Origin: Porticoccaceae bacterium | GTDB lineage: Bacteria; Pseudomonadota; Gammaproteobacteria; Pseudomonadales; Porticoccaceae | NCBI GenBank assembly: GCA_003448675.1 | Contig: DLXZ01000070.1 | Coordinates: 1 to 9,146 of the forward strand | Length of the DNA: 9,146 nt | Direction of reading: 5' to 3' | Shown: positions 1 through 6,509 of the stretch, in pieces | How the letters are laid out: each line of letters opens with the position of its first letter | How positions within the stretch are numbered: position 1 is the first letter of the stretch | Made by a program: the position numbers and the translations under genes | The notes under the pieces: model-generated | Database searches by the model: none | Told to the model about the DNA's origin: nothing | What the model saw: only the letters and a program-made list of their open reading frames with translations

Positions 1-312
1 GGCCGCACGTGAGCGCTCGAGATAGCCGAGCGCCTTGGTGTCGAGCTGGTCCCCGTAGTCCTCGATCAGGGCGTGGGCAAGTGCCGCGACTTGCTGATAA
101 TGCCGACCATAGGTCATGCGCTCGCTCTCATACACCAGGTAGTCCCGCTCGGCGAACTGCAGGGTGTCTTCCAGAATGGCCCGCAGGTGGGGCTTTGCCT
201 GTTTCCACACGCGGGTCCGCAGGCCGTTGATGTCGACTTCCTCCATCTCGAAGGGCGAGCCGGGTGCGGTGAGTTTCTGGTCAAGAAGCGGAACGGGAAC
301 CGGTGTGCTCAT
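1..312 (-). CDS. Acyl-CoA synthetase (AMP-binding), N-terminal part, runs off the left edge
   Basis: Only the first 104 codons are in the window, starting from an ATG whose complement is at 310-312. Residues 21-87 (FEMEEVDINGL, then VWKQAKPHLR, then YLVYESERMTYG and VAALAHALIEDYG) match the opening segment of long/medium-chain fatty acyl-CoA synthetases, which activate carboxylic acids to CoA thioesters through an acyl-adenylate. The ATP-binding and catalytic motifs lie outside the window, so activity cannot be judged. The start has only a weak purine stretch (AGAG) ahead of it, and the motif AGAATATCCT sits directly against the ATG. Odd point: after residue 87 the family normally continues with a glycine-lysine-glycine-aspartate segment and a beta strand, but here residues 88-104 read DQLDTKALGYLERSRAA, with coding-like codons. 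This is an insertion, a divergent subfamily, or a junction artefact. The gene is divergent from the SDR gene. Confidence 0.78.
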   Translation of the reverse strand, partial: MSTPVPVPLLDQKLTAPGSPFEMEEVDINGLRTRVWKQAKPHLRAILEDTLQFAERDYLVYESERMTYGRHYQQVAALAHALIEDYGDQLDTKALGYLERSRAA

Positions 313-429
313 AGGATATTCTCTGTTTATTGTCGTGACTATTGAAACCAAGCGAGAGGTGCGGCGCAAGTGGCAGAGCTTTGTTGCTGTCAGGCGTACA
401 CCTTTGTTGGTGCTACGTTAGAATATCCT
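313..429. promoter_or_regulatory. Inverted pair of AGAATATCCT motifs in a divergent promoter region
   Basis: AGGATATTCT at 313-322 is the exact reverse complement of AGAATATCCT at 420-429. Each gene of the divergent pair therefore has the same 10-mer upstream in its own reading direction: touching the ATG of the synthetase, and 43 bases before the ATG of the SDR. Each copy is itself nearly palindromic (AG-R-ATAT-Y-CT). The right copy overlaps a possible -10 hexamer (TAGAAT, 419-424) that has no convincing -35. Two identical near-palindromes around a divergent promoter suggest operator sites for one regulator, but no regulator gene is visible here. The functional reading is inference; the repeat itself is exact. 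Confidence 0.4.
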
Positions 430-461
430 TCGTGGGTTTGTTTTGGTTGATTCAACGAGTT

Positions 462-466
462 AAGGA
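462..466 (+). promoter_or_regulatory. Shine-Dalgarno sequence that decides the SDR start
   Basis: AAGGA lies 6 bases before the ATG at 473 but directly abuts the in-frame ATG at 467. Normal spacing therefore favours 473, giving a protein that begins MKNLFDLTGK. Confidence 0.65.
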
Positions 467-472
467 ATGGCA

Positions 473-1249
473 ATGAAAAATTTATTCGATTTGACTGGCA
501 AAGTGGCGGTTATCACCGGTTCCACCAAGGGCATCGGCAAGGCCATTGCCGAGCAGATGGCCGCCCATGGCGCCAGGGTGGTGATCTCCAGCCGCAAGGC
601 CGAGGTCTGTGACGAGGTAGCCGCGGGGATCAATGCCGCTGATAATTCCGGTGAGGCCATTGCGATTGCCGCCAATATCTCTCGCAAGGAAGATCTGCAA
701 AACCTGGTGGATAAAACCCGTGAGCAGTGGGGGCGCATTGACGTGCTGGTCTGCAATGCCGCAGCTAATCCTTATTATGGTGGGATGCTGGGCATCAATG
801 ATGATCAGTTCGACAAGGTGATGGATAACAATATCAAGTCCAATCATTGGTTGTGTTCCATGGTGATACCAGAGATGCAGGAGCGCAAAGACGGCGCGAT
901 TATTATCATTTCTTCCATCGCCGGCCTGGTGGGCCATACCACGCTGGGCGCCTACGGCATTTCCAAGGCGGCTGACTTCGCCCTGGTGCGCAATATCGCC
1001 GCGGAATTCGGGCCGGACAATGTGCGCGCCAATGCCATTGCCCCGGGCCTGATTAAAACCGACTTCGCCCGGGCGTTGTGGGATAACCCGGAATACCTCA
1101 AAGCAGCGACCGCCAATGCGCCCCTGCGTCGCATCGGCACACCCGACGAAATCGCCGGCGGCGTGGTGTTCCTGGCTTCGGATGCGGGAAGCTTTATGAC
1201 TGGCCAAACCCTGGTGATCGATGGAGGGCGGGTTATCTCTAACGAATGA
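473..1249 (+). CDS. SDR family NAD(P)-dependent oxidoreductase (DHRS4/FabG-like)
   Basis: A 258-residue classical short-chain dehydrogenase, normal length. It interconverts a hydroxyl and a carbonyl group using NAD(P)H in the cytoplasm. Visible motifs: cofactor-binding TGSTKGIG at residues 15-22; SSR at 39-41, where the basic residue after beta-2 suggests NADPH preference; CNAAAN at 94-99 in place of the usual NNAG; active-site Asn120, Ser148, Tyr161 and Lys165 (YGISK); and the C-terminal TGQTLVIDGG. The stretch PGLIKTDFARALW resembles the DHRS4 carbonyl/retinol reductase branch rather than FabG proper. ATG 467 (two residues longer) is the alternative start. The luciferase-like gene follows after 135 bases on the same strand without a clear terminator, so the two may be cotranscribed. 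It could oxidise an alcohol or hydroxyacyl intermediate; the substrate is unknown. Confidence 0.94.
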   Translation: MKNLFDLTGKVAVITGSTKGIGKAIAEQMAAHGARVVISSRKAEVCDEVAAGINAADNSGEAIAIAANISRKEDLQNLVDKTREQWGRIDVLVCNAAANPYYGGMLGINDDQFDKVMDNNIKSNHWLCSMVIPEMQERKDGAIIIISSIAGLVGHTTLGAYGISKAADFALVRNIAAEFGPDNVRANAIAPGLIKTDFARALWDNPEYLKAATANAPLRRIGTPDEIAGGVVFLASDAGSFMTGQTLVIDGGRVISNE

Positions 1250-1296
1250 AGGCTGCCTTGAATAAAAAAGCGAAGGGAATAAACCGCCTTGCTTCC

Positions 1297-1325
1297 TTGA
1301 AGCGCTGCCAAGGCCTGACTAGACT
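1297..1325 (+). promoter_or_regulatory. Possible sigma-70 promoter ahead of the flavin monooxygenase
   Basis: TTGAAG (1297-1302), a 17-base spacer and TAGACT (1320-1325) each match four of six consensus bases. The spacing is ideal but the hexamers are mediocre, so this could be chance. If real, it gives the luciferase-like gene its own transcript. Confidence 0.28.
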
Positions 1326-1384
1326 CAAACAGGAAACCCTACTGACAAATTCAACAACATAAACGGATAAAACGGGGGCATGTT

Positions 1385-2485
1385 ATGGACGTAGGCATGT
1401 TGAGCGTCTTTCAATCGGGACTCGGTCAGGATCTCACTGACCTTGAGGTCTACAAAAAGCAATTGGCCATCTGCGATCTGGTGGAGCCACTGGGATTTGA
1501 TTCCCTGTGGGCGGCCGAGCACCACTTTACCGATTACACCATGTGTCCCAGTGTTACCGAACTGCTGGCCTATATGGCCGGGCGCACAGAGCGTATCGGA
1601 TTGGGCACAGCAGTGCTGATCCTGCCCTGGCACAAGGACCCGGGGCGCATTGCCGTGGAAATGGCCATGCTCGATAACCTCAGCGATGGCCGCGCCTTGA
1701 TGGGTTTCGGTCGGGGCATTGGTCGGGTGGAATACGACGGCTTTGGTATTCCCATGGAGGAGTCTCGCGATCGCTTTGACGAATCGGCGGAAATTATCAT
1801 CCAGGGTCTGGAAACCGGCTTTATCGAGTATGACGGCAAGTTCTTCCAGCAGGAGCGCCGCGAGTTGCGACCGCGCCCCTTCAAGTCCTTTAAAGACCGG
1901 CTGTACATGGCCTGTCAGTCGCCGGATTCCGCCGATGTGGTGGCCGACCTGGGCGCTACCATGATGATCTTTGCCATTTCACCCTGGAAGAGCCGGGCCA
2001 AGGATGTGGATCGTTATCGCGCCCGCTTCCGAAAATCCCAGGGCAAGGAGCCACCACCGATTATTGCCAATATCTTCTGCGTCTGCGATGAAGATGCCGG
2101 CCGGGCCGAGGAAAACGCCCTCAAATATATGCACGATTACTGGATTTCCGCCCTCGACCACTACGAGATGGACGGCACCCACTTCAGTGACAAAAAGGTC
2201 TACAACTACTACGCCCAAAGCGCCGAAATCATGCGCGATCGGGGTCGGGAGTCGGTGACCGAACTGTTTACCAATAACCAGGTACACGGCACCCCCCAGC
2301 AGATTCTTGACAAGATCCACTGGATTCGTGAGCAGGCAGGCCCCATGAACCTGAATGTGTCTTTCAGTTTTGGTGGTATGCCTTTTGAGGATGCGGAGAA
2401 ATCCATGCGCCTGTTTGCCGATAAGGTACTGCCCGAGCTGCACACCTGGTCCTGTGAGCCGGAAGGGTATCAGGCCAGTGCCTGA
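1385..2485 (+). CDS. LLM-class flavin-dependent oxidoreductase (bacterial luciferase-like)
   Basis: A 366-residue TIM-barrel protein of the bacterial luciferase superfamily. These enzymes use reduced FMN (or F420) and often O2 to hydroxylate, oxidatively cleave or Baeyer-Villiger-oxidise organic substrates. Signatures: GFDSLWAAEHHF at residues 37-48; RIGLGTAVLILPWHKDP at 70-86; the block LDNLSDGRALMGFGRG at 96-111; and a C-terminal GTPQQILDKI segment typical of the family. A run of five G (1374-1378) precedes the ATG by 6 bases, supporting this start; Met5 is a possible alternative. It lies between the SDR and a hydrolase, as expected if it makes an ester or lactone. The cofactor and substrate class cannot be fixed from sequence alone. 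A flavin reductase partner, needed if it is a two-component monooxygenase, is not in the window. Confidence 0.92.
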   Translation: MDVGMLSVFQSGLGQDLTDLEVYKKQLAICDLVEPLGFDSLWAAEHHFTDYTMCPSVTELLAYMAGRTERIGLGTAVLILPWHKDPGRIAVEMAMLDNLSDGRALMGFGRGIGRVEYDGFGIPMEESRDRFDESAEIIIQGLETGFIEYDGKFFQQERRELRPRPFKSFKDRLYMACQSPDSADVVADLGATMMIFAISPWKSRAKDVDRYRARFRKSQGKEPPPIIANIFCVCDEDAGRAEENALKYMHDYWISALDHYEMDGTHFSDKKVYNYYAQSAEIMRDRGRESVTELFTNNQVHGTPQQILDKIHWIREQAGPMNLNVSFSFGGMPFEDAEKSMRLFADKVLPELHTWSCEPEGYQASA

Positions 2486-2523
2486 CCGCGCTGTGATCAT
2501 CATAGGTCCTTCGGCGTGGTTTT

Positions 2524-2555
2524 CTCCCGGCAATTGCGAGCCGGGAGGCTTTGTT
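2524..2555 (+). terminator. Hairpin terminator after the flavin monooxygenase
   Basis: An eight-base perfect stem (CTCCCGGC 2524-2531 with GCCGGGAG 2540-2547) has an 8-base loop and is followed by GCTTTGTT. The T tract is interrupted, so termination may be partial. It separates the monooxygenase from the downstream hydrolase. Confidence 0.6.
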
Positions 2556-2634
2556 GCACACTAACCGTGATCTTAAATGGCCACATTCACAGTCCCTGAC
2601 TTCCGGGCGCTGAATTCCAGAAGAGGTAACAATA

Positions 2635-3528
2635 ATGGCAAGTCTAAGAAGTAAATTATTGGCGTCAGTGATGCGCGTCACCATGAAAAAGATGCTTGGC
2701 CGCAGCGGTGATGTGGATAAGGAGCGGGCATCCCTGGATAAAATGTCCGGTATGACCGCCAGCCGCAAGCCGGGGCAATCCACCGAAGTGGGGGGAGTGT
2801 CCGGTGAATGGCAGTATTGCGAAGGCGCGCAACCCGAGCGCACCATTCTTTATCTGCATGGCGGTGGTTACGCGTTGGGCGGGCCGGACAGCCACCGGGA
2901 TATGGTCGGCGCCATTGCCGACGCCACCCAGGCCAAGGCCCTGATTCTTGACTATCGCCTGGGTCCGGAAACGCCTTTTCCTGGCGCCGTCGATGATGCC
3001 GTTGCTGCTTATCAGGCGCTGCTGGATGATGGCGAGGAAGCCGGGAAAATTTTTGTCGCCGGCGACTCTGCAGGCGGTGGCCTGACGGCCGCAACCCTCG
3101 TGGCTATTAAGGATAAAGGTCTTCCGATGCCCGCCGGCGGGGTCTGTATTTCGCCGTGGGCGGATCTGACCTTCTCCGGGCGTTCCATGTACACCAAGGC
3201 GGTGGACGATGCCATGCTGAGTAAGGAAACGCTGTCCTGGATGGCTGATCTGTATCTTGCTGGTCAGGACGCCAGCCACCCGCTGGCGTCGCCAATTTAT
3301 GCCGATCTGTCCGGCCTGCCGCCCCTGTTGATCCAGGTGGGTGGCGACGAGGTGCTACTGGATGATTCGCTGACCCTGCACGAGCGCGCCAAAGCCGCCG
3401 GGGTGGATTCGACCCTTGAAGTCTGGGATGACATGATGCATGTCTGGCATCTGATGGCGAAATTTATCCCCGAGGGTAGGCTGGCGATGAAGTCGATTGC
3501 CGAGTTTATGGGTAAGCATACTGCCTGA
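2635..3528 (+). CDS. Alpha/beta hydrolase of the hormone-sensitive lipase type (esterase family IV)
   Basis: A 297-residue hydrolase with every HSL hallmark. The oxyanion-hole motif HGGGY is at residues 75-79. DYRLGPETPFPGAVDD at 106-121 is the usual cap/core segment (DYRLAPE in most members). The nucleophile elbow GDSAGG is at 143-148 with Ser145. The acid is Asp238 in GGDEVLLDD, and the base is His269 in DMMHVW. Residues 1-60 form a helical N-terminal cap without a signal peptide, so it is probably cytoplasmic. Family members hydrolyse short-chain esters and sometimes lactones. AAGAGG at 2621-2626 sits 8 bases before the ATG. A hairpin separates it from the monooxygenase upstream and a strong terminator follows, so it appears to be its own transcription unit, although no clear promoter is visible in 2556-2620. 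It could hydrolyse the product of the neighbouring oxygenase. Confidence 0.95.
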   Translation: MASLRSKLLASVMRVTMKKMLGRSGDVDKERASLDKMSGMTASRKPGQSTEVGGVSGEWQYCEGAQPERTILYLHGGGYALGGPDSHRDMVGAIADATQAKALILDYRLGPETPFPGAVDDAVAAYQALLDDGEEAGKIFVAGDSAGGGLTAATLVAIKDKGLPMPAGGVCISPWADLTFSGRSMYTKAVDDAMLSKETLSWMADLYLAGQDASHPLASPIYADLSGLPPLLIQVGGDEVLLDDSLTLHERAKAAGVDSTLEVWDDMMHVWHLMAKFIPEGRLAMKSIAEFMGKHTA

Positions 3529-3573
3529 TTTCGCTGGATAAACTATTTTTGCACGGCGAACTACGTAACCGGT

Positions 3574-3606
3574 AAAGCCCTGTTTATTTTGCAGGGCTTT
3601 TTTTTT
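3574..3606 (+). terminator. Strong rho-independent terminator after the hydrolase
   Basis: A nine-base perfect stem (AAAGCCCTG 3574-3582 with CAGGGCTTT 3592-3600) has a 9-base loop and runs straight into six further T residues. It lies between the convergent hydrolase and transporter genes. The minus-strand side lacks a comparable T run, so it mainly serves the hydrolase. Confidence 0.92.
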
Positions 3607-3615
3607 GACCTCTAT

Positions 3616-4959
3616 TTATTCAATGGGCGCGCTGGACAAAAACGCGAGGGCAATAAAAAGGGGCGCCACGAAGCGCAAGCAGAATAACCATAGCCTGCCC
3701 ACGATGCTTTGATGCAAGTCTGCTTCGCTCAGTGCACGAGTCTTGCCCCAGGCCCAGCCCGTAAACAGTGCGGTGGCGATCCCACCCAGGGGCAACAGGT
3801 AATTGGATATGGCGTAGTCGTAGGATTCGAGAATATTGCGCGGGCCAACTTTCCAGGCTTCCAGCATGCTGTAGCCCAACGATGCCGGCGCGCCGACTAC
3901 AAATATGGCCGCGCCCAGCGCGAGACAGACCCGCCGCCTTGACCAGCCCGTGCGTCGGACGAAATAAGCTACCGGCACCTCCAGGATGGAAAACATGGAA
4001 GTGAGGGCGGCACCAACCAGTAAGCCAAAAAATAAAATGGCGAGCCATTGACCGCCGGGCATGATGGCAAACACGCCGGGCAGGGTGATAAAGGCCAGTT
4101 CAGGCCCGGAAGCCGGATCCAGTCCAAAAGAAAATACCGCGGGAAAGATGGCCAGCCCGGCGGCTATCGCCAGCAAGCTGTCACCTGCAACAATAGTAGC
4201 GGCTGCGCCGGGTATGGAGTGCCCCTTCGTCAGGTAGCCGCCATAGGTGAGAAAAATGGCCATGCCGATACCCAGGGAGAAAAAAGCCTGACCGATGGCG
4301 GCAACGTAAACCTCGGGCCTGACAAAAGCCGACCAGTCCGGCGCGAACATAAAACTCAGCCCTTTGCTTGCGCCATCCAGAGTCAGGGCATAGCCCGCCA
4401 GCGTTATGACAATGAGGCCCAGGGTTGGCATCAGTACCCGATTGGCGGCTTCAATGCCTCTTTGAATGCCGCCAGCCACGACCCACACGGTCGCTACCAT
4501 CATAACCAGTTGCCAGGCCAGGGGCGCCAGAGGCTGGCTGATAAACGCGTCAAAATAGTGCTGATAGTCCTGGGTTTGCCAAAGCGCGCCGGATGCGGCG
4601 CCAATAAAATATTTCAGGGACCAGCCGGCAATGACGCTGTAAAAACCCAGGATAAAAAAACAGCCGATGACGGCAAGACCACCGGCCAGGTACCAGGGTT
4701 GATCCGGGCGGGCGTGATGGAAGGCCAGTACGGCATCCCCCTGAGCGTCGCGGCCCACGGCAATTTCGGCAATGACGATGGGCAAGCCGATGAATATTAC
4801 ACACAGCAGATAGATAACTAGAAAGGTGGCGCCGCCATTTTCCCCGGCGACGTAGGAAAATCGCCAGATATTACCCAGGCCCGCCGCCGATCCAATGGCC
4901 GCCAGCAGGAAGCCATAACGTGAGCCCCAGTGTTCGTGTGTTGTTGAGCTACTTGTCAC
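3616..4959 (-). CDS. Sodium-dependent transporter, NSS (SNF) family
   Basis: A 447-residue integral inner-membrane symporter with the LeuT fold, using the Na+ gradient to import amino acids or related small molecules. GSAAGLGNIWRF at residues 23-34 is the unwound TM1 signature that lines the sodium and substrate sites, and NGGATFLVIYL begins TM2. I count 11 hydrophobic segments (roughly 15-38, 44-66, 88-115, 148-165, 173-196, 220-245, 253-277, 303-335, 340-365, 385-405, 423-445), as in the 11-helix bacterial members rather than the 12-helix eukaryotic type. The start is a GTG; the frame upstream is closed by TAA and no later ATG precedes TM1. The best ribosome site (AGGA) is 12 bases away, so translation may be weak. 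It is the only leftward gene inside the rightward group. Its substrate and any link to the catabolic genes are unknown. Confidence 0.95.
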   Translation of the reverse strand: MTSSSTTHEHWGSRYGFLLAAIGSAAGLGNIWRFSYVAGENGGATFLVIYLLCVIFIGLPIVIAEIAVGRDAQGDAVLAFHHARPDQPWYLAGGLAVIGCFFILGFYSVIAGWSLKYFIGAASGALWQTQDYQHYFDAFISQPLAPLAWQLVMMVATVWVVAGGIQRGIEAANRVLMPTLGLIVITLAGYALTLDGASKGLSFMFAPDWSAFVRPEVYVAAIGQAFFSLGIGMAIFLTYGGYLTKGHSIPGAAATIVAGDSLLAIAAGLAIFPAVFSFGLDPASGPELAFITLPGVFAIMPGGQWLAILFFGLLVGAALTSMFSILEVPVAYFVRRTGWSRRRVCLALGAAIFVVGAPASLGYSMLEAWKVGPRNILESYDYAISNYLLPLGGIATALFTGWAWGKTRALSEADLHQSIVGRLWLFCLRFVAPLFIALAFLSSAPIE

Positions 4960-5005
4960 AGGGGGTTATCGTCCTGATGTTTCCATGCTGTTAGCCAATG
5001 TTAAC

Positions 5006-5020
5006 GGTATCGACCATACC
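5006..5020. promoter_or_regulatory. Small palindrome in the divergent transporter/dehydrogenase region
   Basis: GGTAT (5006-5010) and ATACC (5016-5020) form an inverted repeat with a 5-base centre in the 201-base gap between the transporter GTG and the acyl-CoA dehydrogenase ATG. It is the right size for a dimeric regulator's operator but is short enough to arise by chance. No convincing promoter hexamers were found in this gap. Confidence 0.2.
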
Positions 5021-5149
5021 AAGAACTATGGAAAGGGGTTACCATTTCTCTCGCTGCCCTAGCAGCCACCACTCGGACTGGCCCTTGCCGGTAGCAAGCA
5101 TAGCGCTGATCACCGACCGATGGCTTGATTCAAATTAACCGCTTTAAAC

Positions 5150-5154
5150 AGGAG
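5150..5154 (+). promoter_or_regulatory. Shine-Dalgarno sequence that fixes the acyl-CoA dehydrogenase start
   Basis: AGGAG lies 6 bases before ATG 5161. The longer reading from TTG 5125 (12 extra residues) has no such site. Confidence 0.85.
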
Positions 5155-5160
5155 TTCGCC

Positions 5161-6324
5161 ATGGATTTCACTCTCTCCGAAGAACACCAGATGTTGCTGG
5201 ATACCGCGGACCGGATCGCCCAGGATTTTCCGAGGGACTACTACGTCGAATGCGCCAAGACGCAAACTTTCCCCCAGGAACAGTGGGACGCCCTGGCCCA
5301 GTCAGGGATTCTCGGGGTCAACACGCCGGAAGAATATGGGGGCTCGGGCATGGGCATGCTGGCCCTGGTGCTGCTACAGGAGCGCCTGGCCGAGCATGGT
5401 GTCGCGCCGCTGTTTTTTGTCGTTAACCAGGGCATTGCCGTGCCCAGTATCAGCCGTCACGGCACTGAAGAGCAAAAACAACGCTGGTTGCCCGCCATCG
5501 CCTCGGGCGAGAAACGCTGTTGTTTTGCCATCACCGAGCCCAATGCTGGAACCAATACCTTCAAGATTCAGACACGGGGTCGCGAGGAAGGCGATCATTT
5601 CGTACTCAACGGCAACAAGCTGTTTATCAGCGGCATCAACGATGCCCAGCAGGTGCTGGTGGTGGCGCGCACAGACGACAGCGATAGCGGTGAGAAAGCC
5701 AAGCTGACATTGTTTGTGGTGGATACCGACAGCGAAGGCCTTACCTGGGAGCGCATGGACACCATGCTGATGAACGCCGAAGGCCAGTTCTTTGTCTATT
5801 TCGATGAGGTGAAAGTGCCCAGGGAGAACGTCCTCGGCCAGGTGGGGCAGGGGGTCAATGTGCTTTTTGATGCCCTCAACCCGGAGCGGATGATTGTCGC
5901 GGCAGGCTCCATAGGTGGCGGTCGCCACGTGCTCGCCAGAGGCACTGAATACGCCAACGAAAGGCAGATATTCAACGGACCCATTGGCGCCTACCAGGGC
6001 CTGCAACACCCCATGGCCGAGGCCAAGGCCCTGCTGGAGTCTGCCTCGTTGATGGTTCAGAAGGCTGCGGTACTACAGGATCAGGGCGCGCACCCCAAGG
6101 TGGTAGGTGACATTGCCAATATGGGCAAGCTGGTGGGCACCGATGCGGCCTTCAAGGCGGCGGATGCCGCCATCCAGTGCTTTGGGGGTTATGGCTTTTG
6201 TGAAAGTTACGATATGGTCAGCCATTTTATAGGCGCTCGCCTGGGCAAAGTGGCGCCCATTAACCGGGAGATGACCCTGAATTACATTGGTGAATTTATT
6301 CTTGGGCTTCCTAAAAGTTATTAA
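5161..6324 (+). CDS. Acyl-CoA dehydrogenase (FAD-dependent)
   Basis: A 387-residue flavoprotein, normal length for the family. It performs alpha,beta-dehydrogenation of an acyl-CoA and passes electrons to electron-transfer flavoprotein. The N-terminal helical domain begins MDFTLSEEHQMLLDTADR. The central beta domain carries CCFAITEPNAGTN, the FAD/substrate-contacting loop, and LNGNKLFISG. The C-terminal helical domain carries IQCFGGYGF, which contacts FAD of the partner subunit. By my alignment, the position of the MCAD-type catalytic glutamate is Pro366 (KVAPINREM), whereas Glu242 in NPERMIVAAG falls at the isovaleryl-CoA-dehydrogenase-type position. This suggests an IVD-like active site and perhaps branched or bulky substrates. 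The extended TTG start at 5125 is less likely. A strong terminator follows, so it is probably a single-gene transcript that supplies the beta-oxidation step of the cluster. Confidence 0.95.
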   Translation: MDFTLSEEHQMLLDTADRIAQDFPRDYYVECAKTQTFPQEQWDALAQSGILGVNTPEEYGGSGMGMLALVLLQERLAEHGVAPLFFVVNQGIAVPSISRHGTEEQKQRWLPAIASGEKRCCFAITEPNAGTNTFKIQTRGREEGDHFVLNGNKLFISGINDAQQVLVVARTDDSDSGEKAKLTLFVVDTDSEGLTWERMDTMLMNAEGQFFVYFDEVKVPRENVLGQVGQGVNVLFDALNPERMIVAAGSIGGGRHVLARGTEYANERQIFNGPIGAYQGLQHPMAEAKALLESASLMVQKAAVLQDQGAHPKVVGDIANMGKLVGTDAAFKAADAAIQCFGGYGFCESYDMVSHFIGARLGKVAPINREMTLNYIGEFILGLPKSY

Positions 6325-6382
6325 TAAATTACATTATAATTACTTTGCAACCTAATGATAATAAATGATTTAAAATATCAAG

Positions 6383-6420
6383 GCCGGCGCCATTGGAGAG
6401 TAGGCTGGCGCCGGCTTTTT
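6383..6420 (+). terminator. Strong rho-independent terminator after the acyl-CoA dehydrogenase
   Basis: A ten-base perfect GC-rich stem (GCCGGCGCCA 6383-6392 with TGGCGCCGGC 6406-6415) has a 13-base loop and is followed by TTTTT (6416-6420). It can be extended by a wobble pair and A-T pairs at its base. The 58 bases between the stop codon and the stem are very AT-rich. Confidence 0.93.
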
Positions 6421-6445
6421 ATTTATCTCGTTTAAAACACCAAAG

Positions 6446-6474
6446 GTGACCGCACCCCCGTCAGCCGCTAATAT
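6446..6474 (+). promoter_or_regulatory. Possible sigma-70 promoter for the CoA-transferase family gene
   Basis: GTGACC (6446-6451), a 17-base spacer and TAATAT (6469-6474), each matching four of six consensus bases, lie between the terminator and the start at 6510. The preceding strong terminator makes a local promoter necessary, which raises the likelihood, but the hexamers are only fair. Confidence 0.38.
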
Positions 6475-6509
6475 CACTTGCCAGAATAAACATTAATAAA
6501 ACGGGGCGA

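Noticed and set aside
1295..1313. CCTTG/CAAGG hairpin between the SDR and the luciferase-like gene.
   Set aside because: The stem is only 5 bases with a 9-base loop and no T run, so it is not a terminator.
4048..4821. Plus-strand 257-codon ORF antisense to the transporter.
   Set aside because: It is a shadow frame: the minus strand encodes a clear NSS transporter, while this reading is Gly/Gln/Lys-rich with no domain.
6335..6340. Perfect TATAAT hexamer after the acyl-CoA dehydrogenase stop.
   Set aside because: There is no -35 at suitable spacing, the stretch is AT-rich, and a strong terminator lies directly downstream.
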